Origin: Bacillota bacterium
GTDB taxonomy: Bacteria; Bacillota; UBA4882; UBA10575
Assembly: GCA_012735135.1 (NCBI GenBank)
Contig: JAAYHY010000048.1
Coordinates: forward strand, 1-35,404
Reading direction: 5' to 3'
DNA length: 35,404 nucleotides
The notes below the pieces were generated by a model. The model saw only the letters and a list, made by a program, of their open reading frames with translations, did no database searches and was not told where the DNA came from. Below are positions 17,687-27,247 of this stretch, piece by piece. Numbering within the stretch: position 1 is the stretch's first letter; the number at the start of each line of letters is the position of its first letter. Both the position numbers and the translations under genes were made by a program.

Positions 17687-19171
17687 TTGAAGGTGTTGTC
17701 AATGAAGTTAAGAACTATTTTGGAAAATATCCCCATACGTAAACTCAATGGTGATCCGGACGTTGAAATTACCACGGTCTGTGCCAATTCGCAAGAAGTG
17801 ACCCCCGGCGCCCTATTTATTGCACTGAAGGGTTCGCTCCACGACGGACATGATTTTATCTCCGAAGCAGTGGCGAAAGGCGCCCGCGCCGTCATGGTGG
17901 AAAAAGAAGTCCCGGTCCCGCCGGAGATCAGCATGGTGCTGGTGGATAATACCCAAACCGCCCAGACCTTTGCCGGTAAAAATTTCTATGGGGATCCGGC
18001 TTCCAAACTTAAACTCATCGGTATTACCGGCACCAAAGGCAAGACGACCACCACTTTTATGATTTATTCAATTTTAAAGGCCGCCGGTTATAAAACCGGC
18101 CTCATCGGTACCATTTACAATTTAGTGAACGGACAGAAATTGGCCACCAAAAACACCACCCCGGATTCGCTGGCTTTGCAACAACTGATGGCGGAGATGG
18201 TTAAAGCGGAAACCGAATACGTAGTGATGGAAGTCTCTTCCCACGCCATTGCCTTGGGGCGTATTGCCGGCTTGTCCTTTTACCGGGGAGTCTTCACCAA
18301 CATCACCCGGGATCATCTGGATTTCCACCATACTTTTACGGAATATTTTAAGGTAAAGGCGAGCTTTTTCCGGAACCTGCCACCTACCGCCAAAGCTGCC
18401 ATCAACATGGATGATCCCCACGGGTCCGAAGTTGCGGCTGTGACAAAGGGAGAAGTCATCGGCTACGGTCTGCAGGCAGGACTCACCGTACGGGCGGAAA
18501 AGGTAAAAACCTCCATGAAGCATACGGAGTTTGAGCTGATTAGCCCGGCGGGGCGCATACCGGTCCGGCTGAACCTCATCGGCCAATTCAACGTTTACAA
18601 TGCTTTAGCCGCCGGCGCTGTTGGTTTTTCCTTAGGTCTTAATCCGGAAACAGTGACCCGTGGTTTGGAGCTACTTCCGGGAGTGCCGGGCCGGTTCCAA
18701 CAGGTCCCTACTCAAGGTGAATACGCGGTTGTCATCGATTACGCCCATACACCCGATAGTTTAAAAAATTTACTTGCGACCGCCCGGGCCTTGGCGCCGA
18801 AACGGGTAATAACGGTTTTTGGGTGCGGAGGCAACCGGGACCAGGGCAAAAGGCCCCTGATGGGCGGGGTCGCCGCGGAATTAAGCGATTACACCATCAT
18901 TACCAACGACAATCCCCGGCGGGAAGATCCGGAAGTAATCGCCGCTCAGATTAAAGCCGGCTTTTTAGAAACCAAGCCCGACGGAGCTTTTGAGGTCCTC
19001 CTCGACCGGAAAGAAGCGATTCGCAAAGCCGTCCTCATGGCCGAAAAGGGCGATCTGGTTGTCATCGCCGGAAAAGGCCATGAAACCTATCAAGACTTTG
19101 GTACATACAAGATCCATTTTGACGATAAAGAAACGGCTGAAGCAGCAATAAAAGAGAAAGAAGAGGCGTAA
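17687..19171 (+). CDS. murE: UDP-N-acetylmuramoyl-L-alanyl-D-glutamate-2,6-diaminopimelate ligase
   Basis: 494 aa; ITGTKGKTTTTFM; NDNPRREDP (meso-DAP specificity motif DNPR). Confidence 0.97.
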   Translation: MKVLSMKLRTILENIPIRKLNGDPDVEITTVCANSQEVTPGALFIALKGSLHDGHDFISEAVAKGARAVMVEKEVPVPPEISMVLVDNTQTAQTFAGKNFYGDPASKLKLIGITGTKGKTTTTFMIYSILKAAGYKTGLIGTIYNLVNGQKLATKNTTPDSLALQQLMAEMVKAETEYVVMEVSSHAIALGRIAGLSFYRGVFTNITRDHLDFHHTFTEYFKVKASFFRNLPPTAKAAINMDDPHGSEVAAVTKGEVIGYGLQAGLTVRAEKVKTSMKHTEFELISPAGRIPVRLNLIGQFNVYNALAAGAVGFSLGLNPETVTRGLELLPGVPGRFQQVPTQGEYAVVIDYAHTPDSLKNLLATARALAPKRVITVFGCGGNRDQGKRPLMGGVAAELSDYTIITNDNPRREDPEVIAAQIKAGFLETKPDGAFEVLLDRKEAIRKAVLMAEKGDLVVIAGKGHETYQDFGTYKIHFDDKETAEAAIKEKEEA

Positions 19172-19173
19172 CC

Positions 19174-20583
19174 ATGCCGGAATTTACTAACGAAGAACTA
19201 ATCAGCGCCACCAACGGAAAGTTGGTGCGGAGTGGGAACCAGGAGAAAATTGGCGGGGTCAGTATCGACAGTAGAACCCTGGTTCCGGGGGATGTTTTTT
19301 TTGCCCTCAAGGGTCCCCATTTCGACGGCCACGATTATGTGGAGGCGGCCATCAACAAGGGAGCGGCCGCGGTCATCATCGAAAAGGAGATTTCTATACC
19401 CCCGTCCTGGCCGGGCACCGTCCTTAAAGTCCCCGACACCCGGCAGGCCTTCGGATATTTAGCCCGTTTCCACCGACTCCGTTTCGAGCTACCGGTCATC
19501 GGTATCACCGGAAGCAATGGTAAAACCACCACCAAGGAGTTGATCGCCGCCATCCTCGCCCAAAGGGGAAATGTGGTGAAAACTGAGAAAAACTATAACA
19601 ACGAAATCGGACTCCCGCTTACCCTCTTGAAGATTAACGCCGCCACCAAAGCCGTGGTGGTGGAGATGGGGATGCGGGGTAAAGGGCAGATTGCTTATTT
19701 GGCAGAACTGGCCCGCCCGACGCTGGGCGTCATAACCAACATTGGCCTGACCCACTTGGAACTGCTGGGGAGCCAGGCGGCGATCGCCGAAGCGAAGGGT
19801 GAATTAATCCAAGCCCTTCCTCCTTCCGGGGTTGCCGTGCTGAATGGGGATGATCCTTTAGTTAGCCGGATGGGGAGGGCCTGTCCCGGACAACCCCTTT
19901 TTTACCGGCTCTCTTCCGGCAAGGATGAAGCGGGGCCCCGTCCCGACCTTTTTGCCGTGGCCATTACGACCAAAGGGGAGAGGGAGGAGGTAACCGTTGA
20001 CGGCCGGTGGGGTAAATTCGACTTTAGTCTTCCGCTCCTCGGCCGCCATAACGTAGCCAATGCCTTAGCCGCGGCGCTCGTTGGCCTAAGTCTTGGCCTT
20101 ACCCCGGCTGAAGTCGCCCAAGGCTTGGCCGGGGTACAGAATGTGGAGAAACGTCTCCGCAAGTTGGAGGTGGCCGGAATTACCGTTTTGGACGATACTT
20201 ACAACGCCAGCCCGGCTTCGGTTCAAGCGGCCTTGGAGGTTTTGCGGAAATTAAATAACCCCGGGCGGAAAATAGCAGTGTTGGGAGATATGCTGGAACT
20301 GGGACCAATCAGTAAAGAAGCCCATTGGCAAACCGGGGCACTGGTCGCCGCCTCCGGCTGCAATGCCCTCTTTGCCTACGGCCCTCTCTCCTTGGCCACA
20401 AAAGAAGGCGCGGCGAAAAACGGTGTGTTTGCCCGCCATTTCTCCAGTAAGGAAGAATTATGGCAGGAGTTGGAAGCCTATTTGTCTCCGGGCGATGCGG
20501 TCCTGATCAAAGGATCCCGGGGCATGGCAATGGATGAGGTCGTCGCAAAAGTAATTACCTTAGAGAGGGAGGGAGAGCAATGA
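19174..20583 (+). CDS. murF: UDP-N-acetylmuramoyl-tripeptide-D-alanyl-D-alanine ligase
   Basis: 469 aa; ITGSNGKTTTKELIAAIL, LDDTYNASPASVQAAL. Confidence 0.97.
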   Translation: MPEFTNEELISATNGKLVRSGNQEKIGGVSIDSRTLVPGDVFFALKGPHFDGHDYVEAAINKGAAAVIIEKEISIPPSWPGTVLKVPDTRQAFGYLARFHRLRFELPVIGITGSNGKTTTKELIAAILAQRGNVVKTEKNYNNEIGLPLTLLKINAATKAVVVEMGMRGKGQIAYLAELARPTLGVITNIGLTHLELLGSQAAIAEAKGELIQALPPSGVAVLNGDDPLVSRMGRACPGQPLFYRLSSGKDEAGPRPDLFAVAITTKGEREEVTVDGRWGKFDFSLPLLGRHNVANALAAALVGLSLGLTPAEVAQGLAGVQNVEKRLRKLEVAGITVLDDTYNASPASVQAALEVLRKLNNPGRKIAVLGDMLELGPISKEAHWQTGALVAASGCNALFAYGPLSLATKEGAAKNGVFARHFSSKEELWQELEAYLSPGDAVLIKGSRGMAMDEVVAKVITLEREGEQ

Positions 20584-21560
20584 GGATCCCTTGGCTTGCT
20601 CTTATTTTAGCAGGAACAACGGCCTTTTTATTTATCATTCTCTTTGGGCCTTCAATCATTCGTCTTTTAACCAAATTAAAATTGGGTCAAACCGTCCGTA
20701 CCGACGGGCCGAAAACCCACCAAAAGAAAAGCGGTACCCCGACCATGGGAGGGGTTCTGATTTTGTTTGGGATTACCGCCGGGACTTTAGCCGGTTTAGG
20801 CAGTCATTGGTCAAATAATCTACGGTGGACCCTCTTTTTGACCCTCGGGTATGGCGCCTTAGGCTTCCTGGATGATCTTTTGAATATTATTTACCATCGT
20901 TCCTTAGGTTTAAAAGCCCGTTATAAACTGCTGGGACAAGTATTTTTCGCCGGTCTATTCGGGTTGTATGTGGTGCAATCGGGGGTTATGGAGACCTTAA
21001 AAATACCTTATTTCTCCACCCACTTGGCCTTCATCAACCCGGTGCTCACCTTTCTCTTTGTTGTCTTTACTTTGGTCGCCATGTCCAATGCGGTTAATCT
21101 CACCGATGGACTGGACGGGTTAGCCGGCGGCACCACGCTCATCGCCGGACTGGCCATGGGGATCCTCGCTTTGCTTCAAGGTGAAACCGCTCTGGCCACC
21201 TTTGCCGCAGCTATAGTTGGCGCCTGTTTGGGTTTTGTCTGGTTTAACGCCCCCCCGGCCCAGGTTTTTATGGGGGACACCGGCGCGTTAGCTCTCGGCG
21301 GCGCTTTAGGAGCGATCGGCATCCTCTCCCGGACCGCCCTTTTTCTCCCCATTATCGGTGGGATCTTTGTCGCCGAAAACCTCTCGGTGATTCTCCAAGT
21401 CCTTAGTTTCAAGGCCACCGGAAAACGAATTTTACGCATGGCGCCCTTACATCACCATTATGAATTGGGCGGCCTCTCCGAAAGCAAAGTGGTGATTCGC
21501 TTTTGGATTGTAGGCATCCTCTTGGCATTATTAGGACTCGCCGGTTATAAAATAGGATAG
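20580..21560 (+). CDS. mraY: Phospho-N-acetylmuramoyl-pentapeptide-transferase
   Basis: 326 aa; GPKTHQKKSGTPTMGG, NAVNLTDGLDGLAGG, PLHHHYE. Confidence 0.98.
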   Translation: MRIPWLALILAGTTAFLFIILFGPSIIRLLTKLKLGQTVRTDGPKTHQKKSGTPTMGGVLILFGITAGTLAGLGSHWSNNLRWTLFLTLGYGALGFLDDLLNIIYHRSLGLKARYKLLGQVFFAGLFGLYVVQSGVMETLKIPYFSTHLAFINPVLTFLFVVFTLVAMSNAVNLTDGLDGLAGGTTLIAGLAMGILALLQGETALATFAAAIVGACLGFVWFNAPPAQVFMGDTGALALGGALGAIGILSRTALFLPIIGGIFVAENLSVILQVLSFKATGKRILRMAPLHHHYELGGLSESKVVIRFWIVGILLALLGLAGYKIG

Positions 21561-21603
21561 GTGATCTTAAAAGCCGGCAGGAGAATTATTGAATAATCGT
21601 CCA

Positions 21604-21621
21604 CGCTGGCTTCGGCCAGCG
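21604..21621 (+). other. Hairpin with C(UUCG)G tetraloop in the mraY-ftsW gap
   Basis: CGCTGGC-TTCG-GCCAGCG, no downstream T tract. Confidence 0.7.
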
Positions 21622-21672
21622 CATATGAGGTAATGAAAATAACCGGACTATTTTCTGGGTTGAGGTGAGGAA

Positions 21673-22773
21673 ATGAAAGCTGGTAGGCCTGATTTGTTCA
21701 TCTTCTTGATCGTTCTCTTCCTGTTGATCCTGGGCGTGGTGATGGTGACCAGCGCTAGTTTCCCCCGCGCCTTAAGTTCGACCGGCGGCGCCGATCCCTT
21801 TACTTTTGGCAAGAAGCAATTGTTCTTTGCCTTCCTCTCGTTGGTCATGATGGCAATCATGATTAACTTTGACTACCACCGTTTTCGTAAGCTCACGGTG
21901 GTCTTTGCCGTTTTGGCCCCGGTCTTTTTGGTCCTGGTCCTTTTTTTCGGCGATGAAATCAACGGCGCCCGCCGGTGGTTTGATTTTCGCGTCTTTAACT
22001 TTCAACCTTCGGAATTCGCCAAACTGGCCCTCATTTTTGTCCTGGCCCATTACTTAGCCGAAATCGGGCAGGAAGTGCGGAACTTCACCACCGGTATTCT
22101 GATCCCCTTGATTTACGTTGGTTTAATCTGCGGGTTAATTATGATGGAGCCGGACTTGGGAACAACCATTGTGGTGTTTGCCATCTTTGTGGCGATGCTT
22201 TTTGCCGCCGGGATGCGGATCAGTCATCTGTTTCTCCTCGGATTGGGAGGTCTCGCTGCCAGTGCTTTCTTAATTCTGCAAGAACCCTACCGGTTACAGC
22301 GGCTTTTTTCCTTTATCGATCCGACCCAGGACCCGAAAGGCTCGGGCTGGCAGATTCTCCAGTCGCTTATGGCTTTAGGCTCGGGGGGAATTATCGGTTT
22401 AGGCTTGGGGCGGAGCCGGCAGAAATTTTTCTACTTACCGGAACCCCATACCGACTATATCTTCTCCATCATCGGCGAAGAATTGGGGTTATTGGGCACC
22501 AGCTTAATCCTTTTCCTCTTTTTGGGTCTGGCCTGGCGGGGATATAAAATTGCGCTAGCCGCCAATGATACTTATGGCAGCCTTTTAGCCGTGGGGATCA
22601 CTTCCTGGCTGGTGATGCAAGCCTTAATCAATATTGCCGTGGTGACAGCCACCATTCCGGCCACGGGGATTACCCTTCCCCTCTTAAGCTACGGTGGTTC
22701 ATCCCTGGGGATTACCATGATTGCCGTGGGAATCCTTTTGAATATTTCCCGCACAACCCGGGATAATCTATAA
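21673..22773 (+). CDS. FtsW/SpoVE family lipid II polymerase/flippase (SEDS)
   Basis: 366 aa; NGARRWFDFRVFNFQPSEFAKLALI, PEPHTDYIFSIIGEELGLLGT, LPLLSYGGSS. Confidence 0.95.
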   Translation: MKAGRPDLFIFLIVLFLLILGVVMVTSASFPRALSSTGGADPFTFGKKQLFFAFLSLVMMAIMINFDYHRFRKLTVVFAVLAPVFLVLVLFFGDEINGARRWFDFRVFNFQPSEFAKLALIFVLAHYLAEIGQEVRNFTTGILIPLIYVGLICGLIMMEPDLGTTIVVFAIFVAMLFAAGMRISHLFLLGLGGLAASAFLILQEPYRLQRLFSFIDPTQDPKGSGWQILQSLMALGSGGIIGLGLGRSRQKFFYLPEPHTDYIFSIIGEELGLLGTSLILFLFLGLAWRGYKIALAANDTYGSLLAVGITSWLVMQALINIAVVTATIPATGITLPLLSYGGSSLGITMIAVGILLNISRTTRDNL

Positions 22774-22953
22774 ATCTGTAGGTAGAAGCGTGTTCAACCT
22801 AGGGACAACCTGGCCCGTTGTCACTAAGATGATGTCTTTTGCATAAAATACCTACGTCAAAAAGGCATAAAGAACATGCGTCACCATAGTTACGGCTCCT
22901 TTACTTCTATTTTAATCGCAATCACCGCTTCGGCAAGGATGGAGGTGACACGG

Positions 22954-24216
22954 GTGGAGCAATTGCATATCGTCGGCGGACAGCGCCTCCAAGGCCAAGT
23001 CCGCATCAGTGGCGCGAAAAACGCGGTTTTAAAATTAATGGCCGCCTCCCTGTTGGTGGAGGACGAATGTATTATCCGGAATGTGCCTTTAATTAAAGAT
23101 GTCTTAACCATGATCGAGGTCTTGCGCAGTTTAGGAGTGGAGTTATCCTGGGAGGAGGAAGCGGTCCTCAGAATTAAACCGAAAAAAGGGTTGAACTATG
23201 TCGCCCCTGATGAACTGGTCCGGGAGATGCGCGCCTCCGTGCAGGTGATGGGGCCCCTTTTAACCAAGATCGGTAAAGTTAAACTGTTTCAACCGGGAGG
23301 CTGTGTGATCGGGCAACGACCAATTGATCTGCATCTCAAGGGCTTTCAGGCTTTAGGCGCCAAGGTTATCGAAGAACACGGTTACGTTTATGCCGAAGCC
23401 AGCAAGCTGAAGGGGGTCGATATCCACCTTGACTTCCCCAGTGTCGGCGCGACGGAGAATATTATGGCGGCGGCGATTCTGGCCGAAGGGACCACAGTCA
23501 TTAAAAACGCCGCGAAAGAACCGGAAATTATCGAAGAACAGAACTTTTATAACCGTTTAGGCGCCCGCATTCGCGGCGCGGGCACCGATACAATCCGGAT
23601 TGAAGGCGTCCCCGCTTTACGCTCGGTTCCGGTCGACTATACGGTAATTCCGGACCGGATTGAAGCCGGAACCTATCTTCTGGCCGCGGCCATCACCGGC
23701 GGAAAGGTTACCCTTTTGGATGTGATTCCCGAACATTTTGAGGCCTTGACCTCAAAATTAAAAGAGAGCGGGGTCCAAGTAGAGATTGACGGCGACACCA
23801 TAACGGTGACCGCCAATAAAAAATTAGAGGCGATCGATGTCACCGTCTTACCCTATCCCGGTTTTCCCACCGATCTCCAACCGCAGATGACGGCCGTCAT
23901 GTCCCTGGCCGATGGTACAAGTCTGATCACAGAAAATGTGTTCGGAGGGCGCTTCCGCTATGTCGATGAGTTAATCCGCATGGGCGCCAACATCCGGGTG
24001 GAAGGAAGAAGCGCGGTGGTGAAAGGGGTAAAACGCCTGACCGGCGCTACCGTGATTGCTCCGGATTTACGGGCGGGCGCGGCCTTGGTCCTCGCCGGCT
24101 TGGCCGCCGAAGGAAAAACCATCATTGAAGGGGTTCATTTTATTGACCGCGGCTATGAACGGATCGAAGAAAAACTAGCCGCCTTAGGCGCCGAAATCTC
24201 CCGCATCCGCTTATAA
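22954..24216 (+). CDS. murA: UDP-N-acetylglucosamine 1-carboxyvinyltransferase
   Basis: LHIVGGQRLQGQVRISGAKNAVLKLMAASLL; GTG 22954 after GGAGGTGACACG preferred over ATG 22876. Confidence 0.95.
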   Translation: MEQLHIVGGQRLQGQVRISGAKNAVLKLMAASLLVEDECIIRNVPLIKDVLTMIEVLRSLGVELSWEEEAVLRIKPKKGLNYVAPDELVREMRASVQVMGPLLTKIGKVKLFQPGGCVIGQRPIDLHLKGFQALGAKVIEEHGYVYAEASKLKGVDIHLDFPSVGATENIMAAAILAEGTTVIKNAAKEPEIIEEQNFYNRLGARIRGAGTDTIRIEGVPALRSVPVDYTVIPDRIEAGTYLLAAAITGGKVTLLDVIPEHFEALTSKLKESGVQVEIDGDTITVTANKKLEAIDVTVLPYPGFPTDLQPQMTAVMSLADGTSLITENVFGGRFRYVDELIRMGANIRVEGRSAVVKGVKRLTGATVIAPDLRAGAALVLAGLAAEGKTIIEGVHFIDRGYERIEEKLAALGAEISRIRL

Positions 24217-24367
24217 AGGAAGAGCCCCAACATATGCTGCTTATCATGGACGAGAAAACTGAGTATAAATTTTCCTCCCACTGTAAAGAGTAAAAAATAA
24301 GGAATATTTTTCAGAGAAGATCGTAACATTTAAGGAGAGAACTAATTTTGATGGGGAGGGGCAAATT

Positions 24368-24850
24368 TTGGAAACGAAAAAATCACTAAAGGCCTTTACT
24401 TCAATATTGACTAAAGTAGCCGGTCTGGTTTTCTTTGCGTTTCTTGCCATCTCATTGGGGGTTATTTTCGGTACCTTGTTTAAGGACTGGGTAAGCGAGG
24501 ATCCTTTATCGCCGGTCCAAGGCGTCAATGAGCCATACAAGGAACCACTGACCATCAAACTTCCGGAGCAAGAGGCGCCTGAAGACACCAGCAGTGCTTA
24601 TTTCTCTGCCGACGAATATTTCCCGTCCGAAACGCCAGTTAAGTTTAAAGTGCAAGTCGGACCATTCCAAGTCCGGGAGGAAGCGCTCCAGGTCGCCAAT
24701 ACCTTACAGAACGAAGGCTATCCGGTTTTTGTCAGCAAAGGCCTCCCGTGTTATGTCCAAGTTGGCGCCTTTTCCAACCCAAACAACGCCAATAATCTCC
24801 AGAATGAATTGCTCAGTAAAGGTTATTCCGCCTATATTAAACAGGAATAA
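24368..24850 (+). CDS. SPOR domain-containing membrane protein
   Basis: 160 aa; N-terminal TM; FKVQVGPFQVREEALQVANTLQNEGYPVFV...YVQVGAFSNPNNANNLQNELLSKGYSAYI is a SPOR domain; TTG start. Confidence 0.85.
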   Translation: METKKSLKAFTSILTKVAGLVFFAFLAISLGVIFGTLFKDWVSEDPLSPVQGVNEPYKEPLTIKLPEQEAPEDTSSAYFSADEYFPSETPVKFKVQVGPFQVREEALQVANTLQNEGYPVFVSKGLPCYVQVGAFSNPNNANNLQNELLSKGYSAYIKQE

Positions 24851-24889
24851 TCCGCCAACCGATTGGAAAGATCCGTCTGTGCTTCCAAA

Positions 24890-24943
24890 ACGACAATTCT
24901 TTTTTAAAGCAGGATTTAAAACAGAATTGTCGTATTTTTTTTT
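24890..24943 (+). terminator. Rho-independent terminator after the SPOR gene
   Basis: ACGACAATTCT ... AGAATTGTCGT followed by a long T tract. Confidence 0.85.
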
Positions 24944-24996
24944 AGGCTCTTTTTTTAACGGAATAAAACAGTCAATTTCCATAAGGAGATGGCCGG

Positions 24997-25368
24997 ATGA
25001 AGTTAAGCGCCGTACAAAAGTTGTTGAAAGCAAAGATCCTGACCGGGGAAGAACTCCTAGACCAAATCGAGGTCAAAATGATCTGTGGTTCCGACTTGAT
25101 CAGTGATGTTTTAACATTTACCAAAGCAAAATCCCTTCTCCTCACCGGCTTAACCATCCCCCAGATTATTCGGACCGCCGAGATGATTGATCTCTGCGGG
25201 ATCGTCTTTGTCCGGGGGAAAACCCCCGGCGCCGATGTTGTTTCCATGGCGGCGGAGCGGTCTCTTCCTTTACTCGTTACCGATCTTCCCCTTTACGAGT
25301 CTTGCGGTCTTTTATATACTGCCGGTATCCAAGGTTGTAGCGGACTGCAAAACAACAACCGGGGGTGA
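24997..25368 (+). CDS. DRTGG domain-containing protein
   Basis: 123 aa; LLKAKILTGEELLDQIEVKMICGSDLISDVLTFTKAKSLLLTGL...IVFVRGKTPGADVV. Confidence 0.8.
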   Translation: MKLSAVQKLLKAKILTGEELLDQIEVKMICGSDLISDVLTFTKAKSLLLTGLTIPQIIRTAEMIDLCGIVFVRGKTPGADVVSMAAERSLPLLVTDLPLYESCGLLYTAGIQGCSGLQNNNRG

Positions 25369-25832
25369 AAAAATTGGCGGAAACCCGGGTCCTTTTAGAG
25401 TTCCCGGTGGAAGGGGGTAATTTTCCGGCGGCCGGTGAAGCGGCCAGTAAGGTAAAGAAAACCCTCCAAAAGTTGGGCATCGATTCCGATTTGACCAGAA
25501 GGGTTTCCATCGCCACCTATGAAGCGGAAATGAATATCGTGATCCATGCTGAGTATGGAAAAATTACCTTACAAGTGGATGCGGAAGGAATTTGGGTCCG
25601 GGCAGAAGACCGGGGGAAAGGGATTCCCGATATTGACCAGGCGATGCTCGAAGGATTTTCCACCGCACCGGAAAGGATTCGAGAAATGGGTTTTGGCGCC
25701 GGGATGGGATTGCCCAATATTAAAAAATGCGCCGATCAGCTTGAGATCAAAACTAAGCTCAACGTCGGTACTACCGTCGACATGGGTTTTTATTATCCGG
25801 CAAAGAGTAAAAGTGAAAAGCGGACAACCTAG
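25365..25832 (+). CDS. Anti-sigma-factor-type ATP-binding protein (RsbW/RsbT/SpoIIAB-like HATPase)
   Basis: 155 aa; N box EAEMNIVIHA, DRGKGIPD, GFGAGMGLPNIKK; GTG start overlapping the upstream gene. Confidence 0.85.
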   Translation: MKKLAETRVLLEFPVEGGNFPAAGEAASKVKKTLQKLGIDSDLTRRVSIATYEAEMNIVIHAEYGKITLQVDAEGIWVRAEDRGKGIPDIDQAMLEGFSTAPERIREMGFGAGMGLPNIKKCADQLEIKTKLNVGTTVDMGFYYPAKSKSEKRTT

Positions 25833-25864
25833 GCCAAACTGATCTTCCGTGAGGAGGTGGTTTG

Positions 25865-27247
25865 ATGGAGCCCCGTGCCCATTCCGTCGTCATGGACGAG
25901 GAGAAATGTAAAGGGTGTACCAATTGCATTAAAAGGTGTCCGACGGAAGCAATCCGCGTCCGCGGTGGTAAAGCGTTTATCCTTACCGAACGTTGTATTG
26001 ATTGTGGGGAATGTATTCGCACCTGCGAAAACCATGCCAAAAAAGCAGTAGCCGATTCCTTGGAAACCCTTCAGCAATATAAATACCGGGTGGCTTTGCC
26101 CGCTCCCAGTCTTTACGCCCAGTTTAAATCCGAAAAGCCCGAAAAGATCCTTGCCGCCCTTTCTCAATTGGGTTTTGATGAAATTTACGAAGTGGCATAT
26201 GCGGCCGAGTTAACGACCTGTGCCATTCAACAGTATATCCGGGACTACCGGGAAGCCCACGGTGCCGAGGCTTATCCCCTTATTTCTTCATCCTGCCCGG
26301 TCGTCACCCGTTTGATTCAAGTGCGTTTTCCCAGTTTGCTCCCAAATTTGATTCCGGTGGATCCACCCTATATTACCGCCGCCAAATTTTTTCTCCGGCA
26401 AAGATTGCCCGCTCTCAACCTTTCCCGGGAACAAGTGGGCGTCTTTTTTATTACACCTTGTCCGGCCAAGATTACCGACCTTAACAATTACGGCAAACAA
26501 TTGGTGGACGGCGCCATCCCCATTAACGTCCTCTTTGGCAAGGTGAATCAACTTTTGTTCCGGAAAGGAGATTCCCCGTCGGTACGGGAAAGTTCCGGCG
26601 TGGGAATCGGCTGGGCCCGCGCCGGAGGGGAAAATTTTGCGGTCAAATCCGAAAACGCCATGGCGGTTGACGGGATCCAGAATGTCGTTGCCTTGTTGGA
26701 AGAGATCGAAATGGATAAACTCCAAGATATTGAATATATCGAAGCCATGGCTTGTCCCCAAGGTTGTGTTGGCGGCGCCTTAACGGTGGAGAACCCCTTT
26801 GTCGCCCGGGTAATGATCCGGAAACTAGCCACCCAATACGGCGACCAGATTTTACCGGCTAAAGTGAAGGCGTTGTACAAAGAGTTAACCAAAGAGCAAC
26901 CCCGTTTTTTCATCCATGACCAAGTAATCCCCGCCAAACCTGTCTTAAAATTAGACGGGGATTTAACTAAAGCGATTACTAAATTAAACCAACTAGAGGA
27001 GATTGTCACAAAATTACCCGGGATTGATTGTGGCGCCTGCGGTTCGCCGACCTGCCGCTCATTAGCGGAAGACATTGTTCAGAACAATGCCCAACTAACC
27101 GATTGTATTATTATCCTGCGGGAACAATTGGAAGAGTTGGCACAGCGCTTATTGGTTTTAGCCCAAATCCGGCCACCGGCGATGGGTTGGGAAACTGGAA
27201 GAAAGGGGGAGAAAAATGACCCTGAAGGAATTGGCCGCGGGGATTGA
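25865..27247 (+). CDS. [FeFe]-hydrogenase-like protein (2x[4Fe-4S], H-cluster domain, C-terminal Fe-S domain), probably sensory type
   Basis: CKGCTNCIKRCP, CIDCGECIRTC; hydrogenase motifs SSSCPVV, TPCPAK, EAMACPQGCVGG; C-terminal PGIDCGACGSPTCRSLAEDIV. Confidence 0.88.
   Translation: MEPRAHSVVMDEEKCKGCTNCIKRCPTEAIRVRGGKAFILTERCIDCGECIRTCENHAKKAVADSLETLQQYKYRVALPAPSLYAQFKSEKPEKILAALSQLGFDEIYEVAYAAELTTCAIQQYIRDYREAHGAEAYPLISSSCPVVTRLIQVRFPSLLPNLIPVDPPYITAAKFFLRQRLPALNLSREQVGVFFITPCPAKITDLNNYGKQLVDGAIPINVLFGKVNQLLFRKGDSPSVRESSGVGIGWARAGGENFAVKSENAMAVDGIQNVVALLEEIEMDKLQDIEYIEAMACPQGCVGGALTVENPFVARVMIRKLATQYGDQILPAKVKALYKELTKEQPRFFIHDQVIPAKPVLKLDGDLTKAITKLNQLEEIVTKLPGIDCGACGSPTCRSLAEDIVQNNAQLTDCIIILREQLEELAQRLLVLAQIRPPAMGWETGRKGEKNDPEGIGRGD

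Noticed and set aside
18122-18586. 154-aa minus-strand ORF
   Set aside because: Antisense to murE; no domain.
24594-25106. 170-aa plus-strand ORF
   Set aside because: Out-of-frame overlap of the SPOR gene, running through a terminator into the DRTGG gene.
26548-27075. 175-aa minus-strand ORF (also 26288-26761)
   Set aside because: Antisense shadow of the hydrogenase-like gene; no recognisable domain, no SD.
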